Shown here: in pieces, positions 35,380 through 43,056 of the stretch
Position numbering within the stretch: position 1 is the first letter of the stretch
Layout of the letters: every line of letters starts with the position of its first letter
From: Anaerotruncus sp.
GTDB taxonomy: Bacteria > Bacillota > Clostridia > Oscillospirales > Ruminococcaceae
Direction of reading: 5' to 3'
DNA length: 64,000 nucleotides
Assembly: GCA_021770005.1 (NCBI GenBank)
Contig: JAETRV010000008.1
Location: 16,687 to 80,686, forward strand
The notes under the pieces: generated by a model
Databases searched by the model: none
Told to the model about the DNA's origin: nothing
What the model saw: only the letters and a program-made list of their open reading frames with translations
Position numbers and translations under genes: made by a program

Positions 35380-35538
35380 TAGCCTGGGACCATGATCTGG
35401 CCATAAGTGTGTCTCTATTCCCCATCGTTACGTTTAAAATCGATCTGCTGCTCAAAATTTTTACTCGATTTTTTGCTCCAGCCCAAGAGCCTCCTGAGAA
35501 AGATACGAAGCAAGCGCATGTGCGATAACCAGGCTCCT

Positions 35539-35690
35539 AAAAAATACAAAGCCACCAGAAAACTGATGGCTTTGCCGTTTCTATGTAAAGGACGGGAGGT
35601 TTCCCCATCCTTACAGGGTTGGCTGCCCGCGCAGGATGCGCGTTTTAAAACGGTTGGCAGAACCCTGCCGAAGATAGTATATGCAGCCCG
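35539..35690 (-). ncRNA. Compact structured non-coding RNA candidate (raiA-like in style; family unassigned)
   Basis: The 504-base gap between the DUF4364 gene and the repeat-protein gene holds an ordered set of helices readable on the minus strand: GGCTGC (35688-35683) pairing with GCAGCC (35626-35621); hairpin GGCAG-GGTT-CTGCC (35669-35656); hairpin CGCGCA-TCC-TGCGCG (35642-35628); CAGGGTT with AACCCTG (35667-35661 with 35620-35614), which shares bases with the second hairpin and implies a pseudoknot or a switch; hairpin GTAAGGATGGGG / CCTCCCGTCCTTTAC (35614-35585); and a terminator CAAAGCCATCAG / CTGGTGGCTTTG followed by TATTTTTT (35574-35538). A TATGAT element at 35702-35697 could start it. 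There is no reading frame of note. Confidence 0.65.
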
Positions 35691-35760
35691 TCGGACATCA
35701 TACAGGAAGATTTCCCCAATCCATTGATTTGAGAAAAAGTATTTTCCAGATGTCGAAAAA

Positions 35761-35789
35761 TTGAAATCTCTGTCGAATTTTGTTATACT
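35761..35789 (+). promoter_or_regulatory. Sigma-A promoter of the Pro/Ser-repeat protein gene
   Basis: TTGAAA (35761-35766), a 17-base spacer and TATACT (35784-35789), 31 bases before the ATG. It diverges from the structured RNA. Confidence 0.75.
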
Positions 35790-35819
35790 GGGTTCAGAAA
35801 GACATCGGAGGGATTGCGG

Positions 35820-37367
35820 ATGAAACGCTGGGCTGTGGGTATTTGCTGCATGTTGACCTGTTTCTTTTGCGGATTTGGGATATACGCATCTTCCAGTCCC
35901 TATATAGATGCATGTGATTCTGTGGCGGGCGATGCTGCCAGAACCTACAGCGGATTTGGAGCGCAGATTTCAAATTTTTCCGATTTCTCGGGCTGGTCTG
36001 CCTGCCCGGATCAGACGGTGTTGCCCATGCAGGAACAGGCCCAACAGGCGTCAGCGATTTATCAGGTCCGGGGGAGCGAAACCGTTGAGGTGAGCATCTA
36101 CGCGAAAAACAGTTCCTTTGCCATGCCCACTTCGTATGGAGGGAAGTATGGGGCGTATGTCCTTGGGGAATCGGAGCGCGGCGTTTTTTCAGATGCGGTA
36201 CGCTGCCGTTATGATGTGGCGCAGGATCAGACATTTTTGGTGGATGGTGGGAAGGTATATCTCCTACGAGCTTCTCCGATTGGGCTATATTTTTCAGAAA
36301 CGGATCAGAGCGGTCTAAATCTACATAGTCCATTTTATGGGGTGAACATTGCATATTCGCCGGATGGCAGTAATTTTTTTGAGCTCCCGGACGTGCGGAT
36401 GACCTCTTGCCGGAAGCAGGTCGGTGGATTTTACTATTATGAGACCTATGCAGCGGAGGTTCCCATGGGCGCGTCCTACATCCGGGTGCAGCTCCAGAAA
36501 CACCGCACGATACCAGGGTTTGACATGCCGGATGCACCTGTAGAACAGCATCTGTTTCTGCTTTCAGAGGTGGTATTCCGCGGGCAGTCTGTAGAGGCCG
36601 GGCCGGTTCCAGAACCACCGCCGTCCTCGTCAGAACCTTCAGCTCCGGAACCACCGCCATCCTCGTCGGAACCCTCAGCCCCGGAGCCACCGCCATCCTC
36701 GTCGGAACCCTCAGCCCCGGAGCCACCGCCGTCCTCGTCAGAACCTTCAGCCCCGGAGCCACCGCCGTCCTCGTCGGAGCCCTCCGTTCCGGAGCCGCCA
36801 CCCTCTTCGTCAGAACCTTCCCTCCCGGAGCCACCGCCCTCCTCATCGGAGCCTTCTGTCCCGGATGGCCCATCTATCATCGAACCACCTTCTTCTTCGG
36901 AACCCGAGGATATTTCTCCCAGTTCTTCAGAGAATCAGGACCCTTCCAGCTCGGAACCGCAGTCGAGTTCCGAGGAGGAGTCTATCCTTGGCCCGGACCC
37001 GGAACGCAGACCGCGCCCTCACCGCCGTCGTACCCGCAACGCAGAGGATTTGGAAGATGATTCTCCGGTGATCCTTTGGGGATCGGCAGACAATCACGAT
37101 CTTCCGCCCGCCCCAGTGGTTATGATGCAGCAACCACAGGCTCCGAACCCAGCGGCGGTGCAGGAGCAGACTGGGACCGAACTGCCGCTGGTGGAATCCG
37201 AACCTCCGGCATCATCCAGCAGGCCGCAGGTAGTCGTCCGTACAATGGGGTCACAGGTTGGCGCAGACCAGAAGAAGGAGCTTCCGGCAGTTTCGGTTGG
37301 GGCGGCAGCAGCGGGCATGGTGGCGATGTTCCTGCTTGGGAAACGTTGGAAGTCTTCCGGGAAATAA
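35820..37367 (+). CDS. Secreted, membrane-anchored protein with Pro/Ser/Glu repeats
   Basis: Protein of 515 residues: signal peptide (MKRWAVGICCMLTCFFCGFG), a globular N-terminal domain to about residue 260, seven near-exact copies of a 12-residue unit PEPPPSSSEPSA (nt 36609-36860), a second Ser/Glu/Pro stretch, a basic segment (PRPHRRRTRN), and a C-terminal hydrophobic helix with a Lys/Arg tail (VGAAAAGMVAMFLLGKRWK). The end resembles a cell-wall sorting signal, but LPAVS stands where LPXTG would be, so simple membrane anchoring is as likely. The repeat region probably acts as an extended stalk through the wall. ATG 35820 with GGAGGG 8 bases upstream is chosen over TTG 35814. No family recognised for the globular part. 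Confidence 0.75.
   Translation: MKRWAVGICCMLTCFFCGFGIYASSSPYIDACDSVAGDAARTYSGFGAQISNFSDFSGWSACPDQTVLPMQEQAQQASAIYQVRGSETVEVSIYAKNSSFAMPTSYGGKYGAYVLGESERGVFSDAVRCRYDVAQDQTFLVDGGKVYLLRASPIGLYFSETDQSGLNLHSPFYGVNIAYSPDGSNFFELPDVRMTSCRKQVGGFYYYETYAAEVPMGASYIRVQLQKHRTIPGFDMPDAPVEQHLFLLSEVVFRGQSVEAGPVPEPPPSSSEPSAPEPPPSSSEPSAPEPPPSSSEPSAPEPPPSSSEPSAPEPPPSSSEPSVPEPPPSSSEPSLPEPPPSSSEPSVPDGPSIIEPPSSSEPEDISPSSSENQDPSSSEPQSSSEEESILGPDPERRPRPHRRRTRNAEDLEDDSPVILWGSADNHDLPPAPVVMMQQPQAPNPAAVQEQTGTELPLVESEPPASSSRPQVVVRTMGSQVGADQKKELPAVSVGAAAAGMVAMFLLGKRWKSSGK
36609..36860 (+). repeat. Seven tandem copies of a 36-bp coding repeat
   Basis: Each unit encodes PEPPPSSSEPS followed by A, V or L. Synonymous differences between units show that they are not a fresh expansion, though length change by recombination is likely between strains. 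Confidence 0.9.
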
Positions 37368-37467
37368 GGCGTCTGGGCGACTGGAACCGCGTGATTTGGT
37401 AGCTCCGGTTCAGAAGCATGCGCAAAGGCCGGTGAAACTTTTTGATGATAAAAATACGACAATTTTC

Positions 37468-37530
37468 TTTACAAACAGGCTGGCAGCGTCTATAATAAGG
37501 TCTAACGAATAAACCGTTTGGCGGTTTATT
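37468..37530 (+). promoter_or_regulatory. Promoter and candidate operator of the acyl-CoA synthetase gene
   Basis: TTTACA (37468-37473), a 17-base spacer and TATAAT (37491-37496) form a strong sigma-A promoter. Immediately after the expected start is an inverted repeat AATAAACCG / CGGTTTATT with a 5-base centre (37508-37530), well placed for a repressor. The rest of this 287-base gap (to 37654) has a short GGGC/GCCC hairpin and no gene. Confidence 0.65.
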
Positions 37531-37654
37531 TGCGGGCTTACAGCCCACAATGCGGATCAAAGCTGCCTGATATAGGGTCTCTGCACGCTGCGGACGTTTG
37601 ACAGGGAGCAGGCCGGGAAAACTGGAATCCCGGCGACGATAGGGAGGAAGTACG

Positions 37655-39325
37655 GTGAGCGAGTTAGTATCCATCACGGTCGGCGGGCTGCTGGAACAGG
37701 TGGCCCGCCAGTATCCGGACGATCAGGCGATCAAATATATTGACCGCCCGTTCGATATGACATGGAAAGAATTTGATGATGAGGTCAATCGAATCGCAAA
37801 GGGATTCCTTGCGATGGGGCTTGGACATGGCGATCATATCGCGATCTGGGCGACAAATGTGCCCGAGTGGCTGTTGACCCTGTTTGCCTCGGCGAAGATT
37901 GGAGCGGTGTTGGTGACGGTAAACACCAACTATAAAGTGTTCGAGTTGGAGTATCTGCTGCGGCAGTCCGATTCCAAGGCACTGGTGCTGATCGACGGGC
38001 TGAAGGACGCCAATTATGTTGAAATCATCAATGAGCTCTGCCCGAGGCTCCGGGATACCAAGCCGGGGGAGTGCAGCAACCCCATGCTGCCGTTTTTGAA
38101 ACATGTGATCTATGCGGGTAAAGAGGAAACGCCTGCCGGCATGGTCGGCTGGAATACCATTGCGGAGCAGGGCAAGTCTGTTTCGGATGAGCAGTTCCGT
38201 GAGGTGTTCAGCCGGGTGGACCCTCATGATGTGACCAACATGCAGTATACCTCGGGGACGACCGGTTTCCCGAAGGGGGTCATGCTCACCCATTACAATA
38301 TCGTCAACAACGGGAAGTGCATCGGGGACTGCATGAAGTTCACCCATGAGGACAAGCTCTGCATCTGCGTGCCGTTTTTCCATTGCTTTGGGTTGGTGCT
38401 GGCAGTTATGGCGAGCCTAACCCATGCGACCGCAATGGTGCCGGTTGAGACCTATCGTCCCACCGAGGTGATGAAGGCGATCCAGAACGAGAACTGCACC
38501 GCTGTCCATGGGGTCCCGACCATGTTTATTGCGATGCTGGAGCATCCGACCTTCCACGATTACAAATTCCCGCGCTTGCGCACCGGGATCATGGCAGGGT
38601 CTCCCTGCCCGATCAAGGTGATGCAGCTGGTGGTCGACAAGATGGGGATGAAAGAGATCACGATCACCTATGGGCAAACAGAGGCCTCCCCGGCAACGAC
38701 GATGACCACCACCGATGACAGCTTGGAATTGCGGGTCACGACGGTGGGCAAAGCGATGCCGTTTGTCGAGACCAAGATCGTCGATCCCGAGACAGGGGAA
38801 ACCCTCCCGCCCAACACGCCGGGCGAATTCTGCGCGCGCGGCTATAACATCATGAAGGGCTACTATAAGATGGAAGAGGCGACCCGTCAGGCGATCGATG
38901 AAGACGGATGGCTGCACAGCGGCGACCTCGCAATGGTGGACGAGAACGGCTACTACAAGATCACCGGCCGGATTAAGGACATGATCATCCGCGGCGGGGA
39001 GAATATCTATCCGAAAGAGATCGAGGAGTTCCTCTATACCCATCCGTTTGTGCGCGATGTGCAGGTGATCGGCGTCCCCAGCCAGCAGTATGGGGAAGAG
39101 GTCTGCGCCTGTGTCATCCCGCGCGCATGGGAGGATGGACTGACTGCGAAGGATATCCAGGATGCTGTGCGCGAAAACATGGCGCGGCATAAGGTCCCCA
39201 AATATGTGCTGTTCATGGAGAGCTTCCCTATGACCGCCAGCGGCAAGATTCAGAAGTACAAGCTGCGCGAGATGGCGGTCGAAAAGCTCCATCTGGAGAG
39301 CGATGCGGCGATTGAAACCGCATAA
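37655..39325 (+). CDS. AMP-forming acyl-CoA synthetase
   Basis: ANL-superfamily ligase, 556 residues, that activates a carboxylic acid as acyl-AMP and then acyl-CoA. AMP-binding motif YTSGTTGFPKGVMLTH, adenine-binding TYGQTEASP, GWLHSGDLA and the hinge/lysine region ITGRIKDMIIRGGENIYPKE and SGKIQKYKLRE are all intact. The FadD/FadK-like type favours medium- or long-chain fatty acids, but chain length cannot be read. GTG 37655 has GGGAGGAAG upstream. The candidate operator in its leader suggests control by fatty acid or acyl-CoA. It is followed at 28 bases by the pseudokinase. Confidence 0.9.
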   Translation: MSELVSITVGGLLEQVARQYPDDQAIKYIDRPFDMTWKEFDDEVNRIAKGFLAMGLGHGDHIAIWATNVPEWLLTLFASAKIGAVLVTVNTNYKVFELEYLLRQSDSKALVLIDGLKDANYVEIINELCPRLRDTKPGECSNPMLPFLKHVIYAGKEETPAGMVGWNTIAEQGKSVSDEQFREVFSRVDPHDVTNMQYTSGTTGFPKGVMLTHYNIVNNGKCIGDCMKFTHEDKLCICVPFFHCFGLVLAVMASLTHATAMVPVETYRPTEVMKAIQNENCTAVHGVPTMFIAMLEHPTFHDYKFPRLRTGIMAGSPCPIKVMQLVVDKMGMKEITITYGQTEASPATTMTTTDDSLELRVTTVGKAMPFVETKIVDPETGETLPPNTPGEFCARGYNIMKGYYKMEEATRQAIDEDGWLHSGDLAMVDENGYYKITGRIKDMIIRGGENIYPKEIEEFLYTHPFVRDVQVIGVPSQQYGEEVCACVIPRAWEDGLTAKDIQDAVRENMARHKVPKYVLFMESFPMTASGKIQKYKLREMAVEKLHLESDAAIETA

Positions 39326-39353
39326 ACCTTTGATTTAGGAGTGTTTTACATAG

Positions 39354-41333
39354 ATGGCAGCCAATGAGTATAGGCTATGTATGGGCTGTATGTCTCCGAA
39401 TTTTGACGGCGGCGTTTGCAGCGTCTGTGGATATGACCAGAATACGCTGGGAGACCCGCGGTATTTGCAGCCCTGTACCACCCTTGCCGGACGTTATGTG
39501 GTAGGACGGCTGGTCGCCAGCGACCCGGAGGGCGCCTGGTATGTCGGGTACGATTGTGACGAAGAACTGCGGGTCTGGATACGGGAATATGTCCCGTCGA
39601 ACATCACCCGACGCCAAACCGATGGTGAGGTGCAGCCGCTTCCCAGTTCAGAGGCGCAGTACAAAGCGTTGATGGCGGATTTTGAGGACCTTTGCCGTAT
39701 GATTGCCGCACTGCCTGCGACCGAAAAAGTCCTGCCGGTGACCGGTATTGTTCGTGCCAACAATACCGTTTATGCGGTTTATCGTTATATTAAAACCATC
39801 TCGCTCGAGTCATTTTTACAGCGCAGCGGGGGGCATCTGAGTTGGCGACATACCAAAAAGCTTCTGATGCCGCTGTTTCATACGGTTACTAGCGTTCACC
39901 GGGCGGGGTTGATCCACCGCGGGCTGTCCCCGCGTACCATCCACCTCGACCAGTCGGGTGCGCTTTGGTTGAGCAGTTTTTCGATTGCCGCCGCACGCAC
40001 CAACAAAAGTGAAATCTCCGCGCAGCTATTCACTGGCTATGCTGCGCCGGAACAGTATTCTCTGAACAGTTGGCAGGGGACATGGACCGATGTTTACGCG
40101 CTGGGAGCGCTGACCTACTGGGCGGTCACGGGTCAGAACCCTCCTTCCGCACAGGATCGCGTTTATGGAGACGACCTGCTTGTGGAGGGGCAGTGCCCGG
40201 ACATGCCCGAAAGTGCTGTGCGGGCGATCAACCGGGCGCTGGCGGTCGAACTGGAGGACCGCACCCAGACAGCGGAAGCGTTCATCGCCGACCTGCTCGC
40301 AAATGAGGGGTCCAACACCGCGGTCTATACCGCTCCCCCGAAACGTTCGATGCCCGATACACAGCGGATCGAGGAGGAGCGCCACCGCGCGGAGATTTTG
40401 CAGGCGGCAGCCAACCGCCGGCGGGAGGAGCGGTATACGCCGGCACAGGAACCGGACTACGAGGAAGGGATCGACCTGATGGCGGTCCGGGAGCCTCCGC
40501 GTCCAGACCCCGCCGCCACAGTTTTGCAGTCGATGCCTCACGCCAGACAGGAGCTGGAACCGCGCCGCCAGCAGCGTCCCACACAAAATTCGGGAAAACG
40601 CCGCAAGCGCAAACAGAAGCGGTCCCATCCGTTTCTCTCGTGGTTCCTGACCCTGCTGCTCGCAACCGGAGCGCTCGCGGGAGGGTTCTATTGGATTGCA
40701 AACAATTATCTGAATGACCTGCTTGATCCGTCCTCCCGGCCACAGCAGGCGAGCAGTTCCGAGGTTTCATCCGGAGAAGATTTATCGGACGAGGAGCTGC
40801 TGGAAGAAGGAAAGGTTCCGGCACTGGTTGGGAAGATCGCCAGCTCGGTGAAGAACAATAAGGAATTGAGCCGGCGGTATGAGATCGACTATGTGGAGAA
40901 GTATAACGACAACTACGAGGAAGGCGTGATCTTTGACCAGCAGCCGCTTGAGGGGACAGAACTGGAAGAAGGCGGAAAGCTGACTCTATTTGTTTCCCAG
41001 GGGGCGGAGCGGGTCGAGATGCCCGAGGTTGTGGGTAAGGAGATCGAAGAGGCGACCGGGCTTTTGGATAGTTTGGGGATCAAATATAACTTGATCCCGG
41101 TCCAAAACAGCACCTATGAGCCGGACGTAATCGTTCGTGCCGACCGGGAGCCCAAGACCATGCTGGATAAGAACCGGGATACGGTGATGCTTTATATCAA
41201 GGAATCGTCGGCCAAGGACGATGAGGAAGAGGACGACGATGACCGGGAAGAGGACGACCGCAACACCTCGAGCAACCGTGGGACAGTTTCCCGCGGAAAG
41301 GGCGGCATCAAGATTGTGGACCGGGTGGACTAA
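39354..41333 (+). CDS. Membrane pseudokinase with zinc ribbon and PASTA domains
   Basis: Protein of 659 residues. Order: zinc ribbon CMGCMSPNFDGGVCSVCG (residues 8-25), a Ser/Thr kinase-like domain (about 45-320), a charged linker, one transmembrane helix (about 430-450), two extracellular PASTA domains (about 480-630) and an acidic then basic tail. Catalytic residues are lost: the VAIK lysine is Arg (R77 in VWIREYVP), HRD is HRG (G190 in LIHRGLSPRTIHL) with Asn replaced, and DFG is replaced by SSF. Active relatives (PknB/PrkC) sense muropeptides or lipid II through PASTA; this one probably senses or scaffolds without phosphotransfer. AGGAGTG precedes ATG 39354. Confidence 0.88.
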   Translation: MAANEYRLCMGCMSPNFDGGVCSVCGYDQNTLGDPRYLQPCTTLAGRYVVGRLVASDPEGAWYVGYDCDEELRVWIREYVPSNITRRQTDGEVQPLPSSEAQYKALMADFEDLCRMIAALPATEKVLPVTGIVRANNTVYAVYRYIKTISLESFLQRSGGHLSWRHTKKLLMPLFHTVTSVHRAGLIHRGLSPRTIHLDQSGALWLSSFSIAAARTNKSEISAQLFTGYAAPEQYSLNSWQGTWTDVYALGALTYWAVTGQNPPSAQDRVYGDDLLVEGQCPDMPESAVRAINRALAVELEDRTQTAEAFIADLLANEGSNTAVYTAPPKRSMPDTQRIEEERHRAEILQAAANRRREERYTPAQEPDYEEGIDLMAVREPPRPDPAATVLQSMPHARQELEPRRQQRPTQNSGKRRKRKQKRSHPFLSWFLTLLLATGALAGGFYWIANNYLNDLLDPSSRPQQASSSEVSSGEDLSDEELLEEGKVPALVGKIASSVKNNKELSRRYEIDYVEKYNDNYEEGVIFDQQPLEGTELEEGGKLTLFVSQGAERVEMPEVVGKEIEEATGLLDSLGIKYNLIPVQNSTYEPDVIVRADREPKTMLDKNRDTVMLYIKESSAKDDEEEDDDDREEDDRNTSSNRGTVSRGKGGIKIVDRVD

Positions 41334-41392
41334 ACCCAACGAAAATCCGAAAATGGGAACCGCCGGAGTACCGGCAGAAGGGGTGGAATTCG

Positions 41393-42208
41393 ATGAAAAT
41401 TGCATTTTCAACACTGGGATGCCCCGGCTGGTCGTGGGATGAAATCTTTGCGACAGCTAAGGATATGGGGCTGGATGGGATCGAAATCCGCGGCGTGGGC
41501 AACGAGATGTTCGCGCCTAAGATCAAAGCGTTGGATGAAACGCATATCGGACGCACCAGAGAGCGATTGGAAAAAGCGGGGATGACCATTCCAATGCTGA
41601 CATCCGGGGCATGTCTCGGACTGATCGGAGAGGTTGACAGCTATCTGGAGGAGGCAAAAGCCTATATCGACTGCGCTTCTCGGATTGGAACGCCGTTTGT
41701 TCGGGTGGTGGTGACCACCAATCCTGCTCCCACCGACGAGGAGGACCTGCTTCAGGCCAAAGCGCTTTATGACCAGCTTTGTAATTATGCGAAAGGGAAG
41801 CATGTCTGTGTGCTGATCGAGACAGCGGGTATGCTGGCGGACAGCCGCGCGATGAAGTCGTTTATGCGCGGAGTGGACCCCGAAGCGGGCGGGGTCCTCT
41901 GGGACCTGCACCATCCCTACCGCTATTTCCACGAATCCCCGGCGGAGACCTATGCGCTGATTGGGCCGTGGGTGAAGTATATGCATGTCAAAGATTCGGT
42001 GGTACAGGATAAGAAGATCGTTTACCGGATGATGGGGTACGGTGATGTACCGGTGTTCGATGCGCTCAAACTGCTCGACGACAACGGCTACACAGGCTTC
42101 ATCTCGCTCGAGTGGGTCAAGCGCTGGAATCCCGACCTTCAGGAGCCGGGAATTGTGTTCGCACATTTCATCAACTATATGAACTTCCTGAAAGGGCAGC
42201 TCAAATAA
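41393..42208 (+). CDS. Sugar-phosphate isomerase/epimerase-like TIM barrel protein
   Basis: Xylose isomerase-like TIM barrel (AP endonuclease 2 superfamily), 271 residues. It begins MKIAFSTLGCPGWSWDEIF, and metal ligands are expected from IETAG, WDLHHPY, MHVKDS and ISLEW segments, the pattern of IolE/IolI and tagatose epimerase-like enzymes. The substrate is unknown, and no other sugar genes lie beside it. ATG 41393 follows GAAGGGGTGG. A strong terminator ends the unit, which may include the acyl-CoA synthetase and pseudokinase genes upstream. Confidence 0.85.
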   Translation: MKIAFSTLGCPGWSWDEIFATAKDMGLDGIEIRGVGNEMFAPKIKALDETHIGRTRERLEKAGMTIPMLTSGACLGLIGEVDSYLEEAKAYIDCASRIGTPFVRVVVTTNPAPTDEEDLLQAKALYDQLCNYAKGKHVCVLIETAGMLADSRAMKSFMRGVDPEAGGVLWDLHHPYRYFHESPAETYALIGPWVKYMHVKDSVVQDKKIVYRMMGYGDVPVFDALKLLDDNGYTGFISLEWVKRWNPDLQEPGIVFAHFINYMNFLKGQLK

Positions 42209-42216
42209 AAAATGCA

Positions 42217-42253
42217 CAGCCGCAACCCGTGGACATCGGTTGCGGCTGTTTTT
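42217..42253 (+). terminator. Rho-independent terminator after the isomerase-like gene
   Basis: CAGCCGCAACC / GGTTGCGGCTG stem with a 10-base loop and TTTTT. Confidence 0.92.
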
Positions 42254-42285
42254 ACTGGTAACTTCGAGTGAAAGGGATGATGTTT

Positions 42286-42987
42286 ATGGAAAAGGAACGG
42301 TTTCAAATCCATGGAATACCGTCTGTTTTGTGGGGGAAACCATCAGAAAAAGGGTTCATCGCTGTGCATGGGAGCCAGTCCCATAAAATGGACCAGCCGA
42401 TCGCACTTCTGGCGGAGAATGTCTGTGCGCGGGGATATCAGGTCTTGAGTTTTGACCTTCCCGAGCATGGGGACCGGAAAGAGCAGCCCACCCTTTGCAA
42501 GGTGCAAAACTGCGTGGAAGAACTGGGAATCATTCTGCAATATGCAAAAAGAAATTGGAAACATATTCGGCTGTTCGCCAACAGTATGGGGGCGTACTTC
42601 AGCCTTTTGGCATATGCCGGAGCGGATTTGGAGGGTGCGTGGTTCCTCTCGCCGGTGGTGGATATGCAGCGGATCATCCAAAATATGATGGGGTGGTTCC
42701 ATGTGACCGAACAACAGCTCCAAGAGCAGCAGATCATCCCGACTCCCATCGGGCAGGCCCTCTATTGGGATTACTATTGCTATGTGAAAGCACATCCGGT
42801 CGATGAGTGGGGGATACCCACCCATATTTTATATGGCAGCGGGGATGATCTGTGCGAAGCGGATATCATTTCGGAGTTTGTCAAGCGATTCTCCTGTGAG
42901 CTAGAGACGGTGCAGGGGGCAGAGCACTATTTCCATACCCCGGAACAGCTTCAAATTCTGGACAGATGGATCAAAAATACTGTTTAG
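42286..42987 (+). CDS. Alpha/beta hydrolase
   Basis: Serine hydrolase-like protein, 233 residues. FIAVHGSQSHKMDQP holds the oxyanion-hole HG, the nucleophile elbow is ANSMGAY, the Asp is expected near LYGSGDDLCE, and the His is in GAEHYFHTPEQ. The set matches small bacterial acyl hydrolases or peptidase-like members; the substrate is unknown. Several starts are possible (GTG 42268, ATG 42277/42280); ATG 42286 has GAAAGGG with a 9-base spacer. It stands alone between terminators. Confidence 0.8.
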   Translation: MEKERFQIHGIPSVLWGKPSEKGFIAVHGSQSHKMDQPIALLAENVCARGYQVLSFDLPEHGDRKEQPTLCKVQNCVEELGIILQYAKRNWKHIRLFANSMGAYFSLLAYAGADLEGAWFLSPVVDMQRIIQNMMGWFHVTEQQLQEQQIIPTPIGQALYWDYYCYVKAHPVDEWGIPTHILYGSGDDLCEADIISEFVKRFSCELETVQGAEHYFHTPEQLQILDRWIKNTV

Positions 42988-43004
42988 TACCTCATAGATG
43001 CAAG

Positions 43005-43035
43005 ACAGCCGGAACTATTTTACAGTTCCGGCTGT
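43005..43035. terminator. Stem-loop between convergent genes
   Basis: ACAGCCGGAACT / AGTTCCGGCTGT, perfect 12-base arms, no long T-run on either side; probably ends both the hydrolase gene and the minus-strand radical SAM gene. Confidence 0.7.
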
Positions 43036-43056
43036 GCGGTATTAGCGGAAAAATGC

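Noticed and set aside
35539..35690. Structured RNA read as a riboswitch or leader of the DUF4364 or repeat-protein gene
   Set aside because: The terminator is on the minus strand and transcription there leads to the 3' side of the DUF4364 gene's promoter region; the plus-strand gene has its own promoter at 35761 outside the element. Shape also does not fit a 6S rod.
36609..36860. Tandem 36-bp repeats considered as a CRISPR array
   Set aside because: Units are contiguous without unique spacers and stay in frame as a protein repeat.
35794..36880. Long antisense frames (359 and 134 codons) over the Pro/Ser repeats, with Glu/Gly/Ser repeats
   Set aside because: They mirror the 36-base repeat; the plus strand has the promoter, ribosome site and signal peptide.
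39900..39990. Loss of HRD/DFG read as a frameshift or sequence error in an active kinase
   Set aside because: The frame is continuous, the flanking kinase segments align normally, and the lysine of the N-lobe is also replaced, so the losses look evolved and not accidental.
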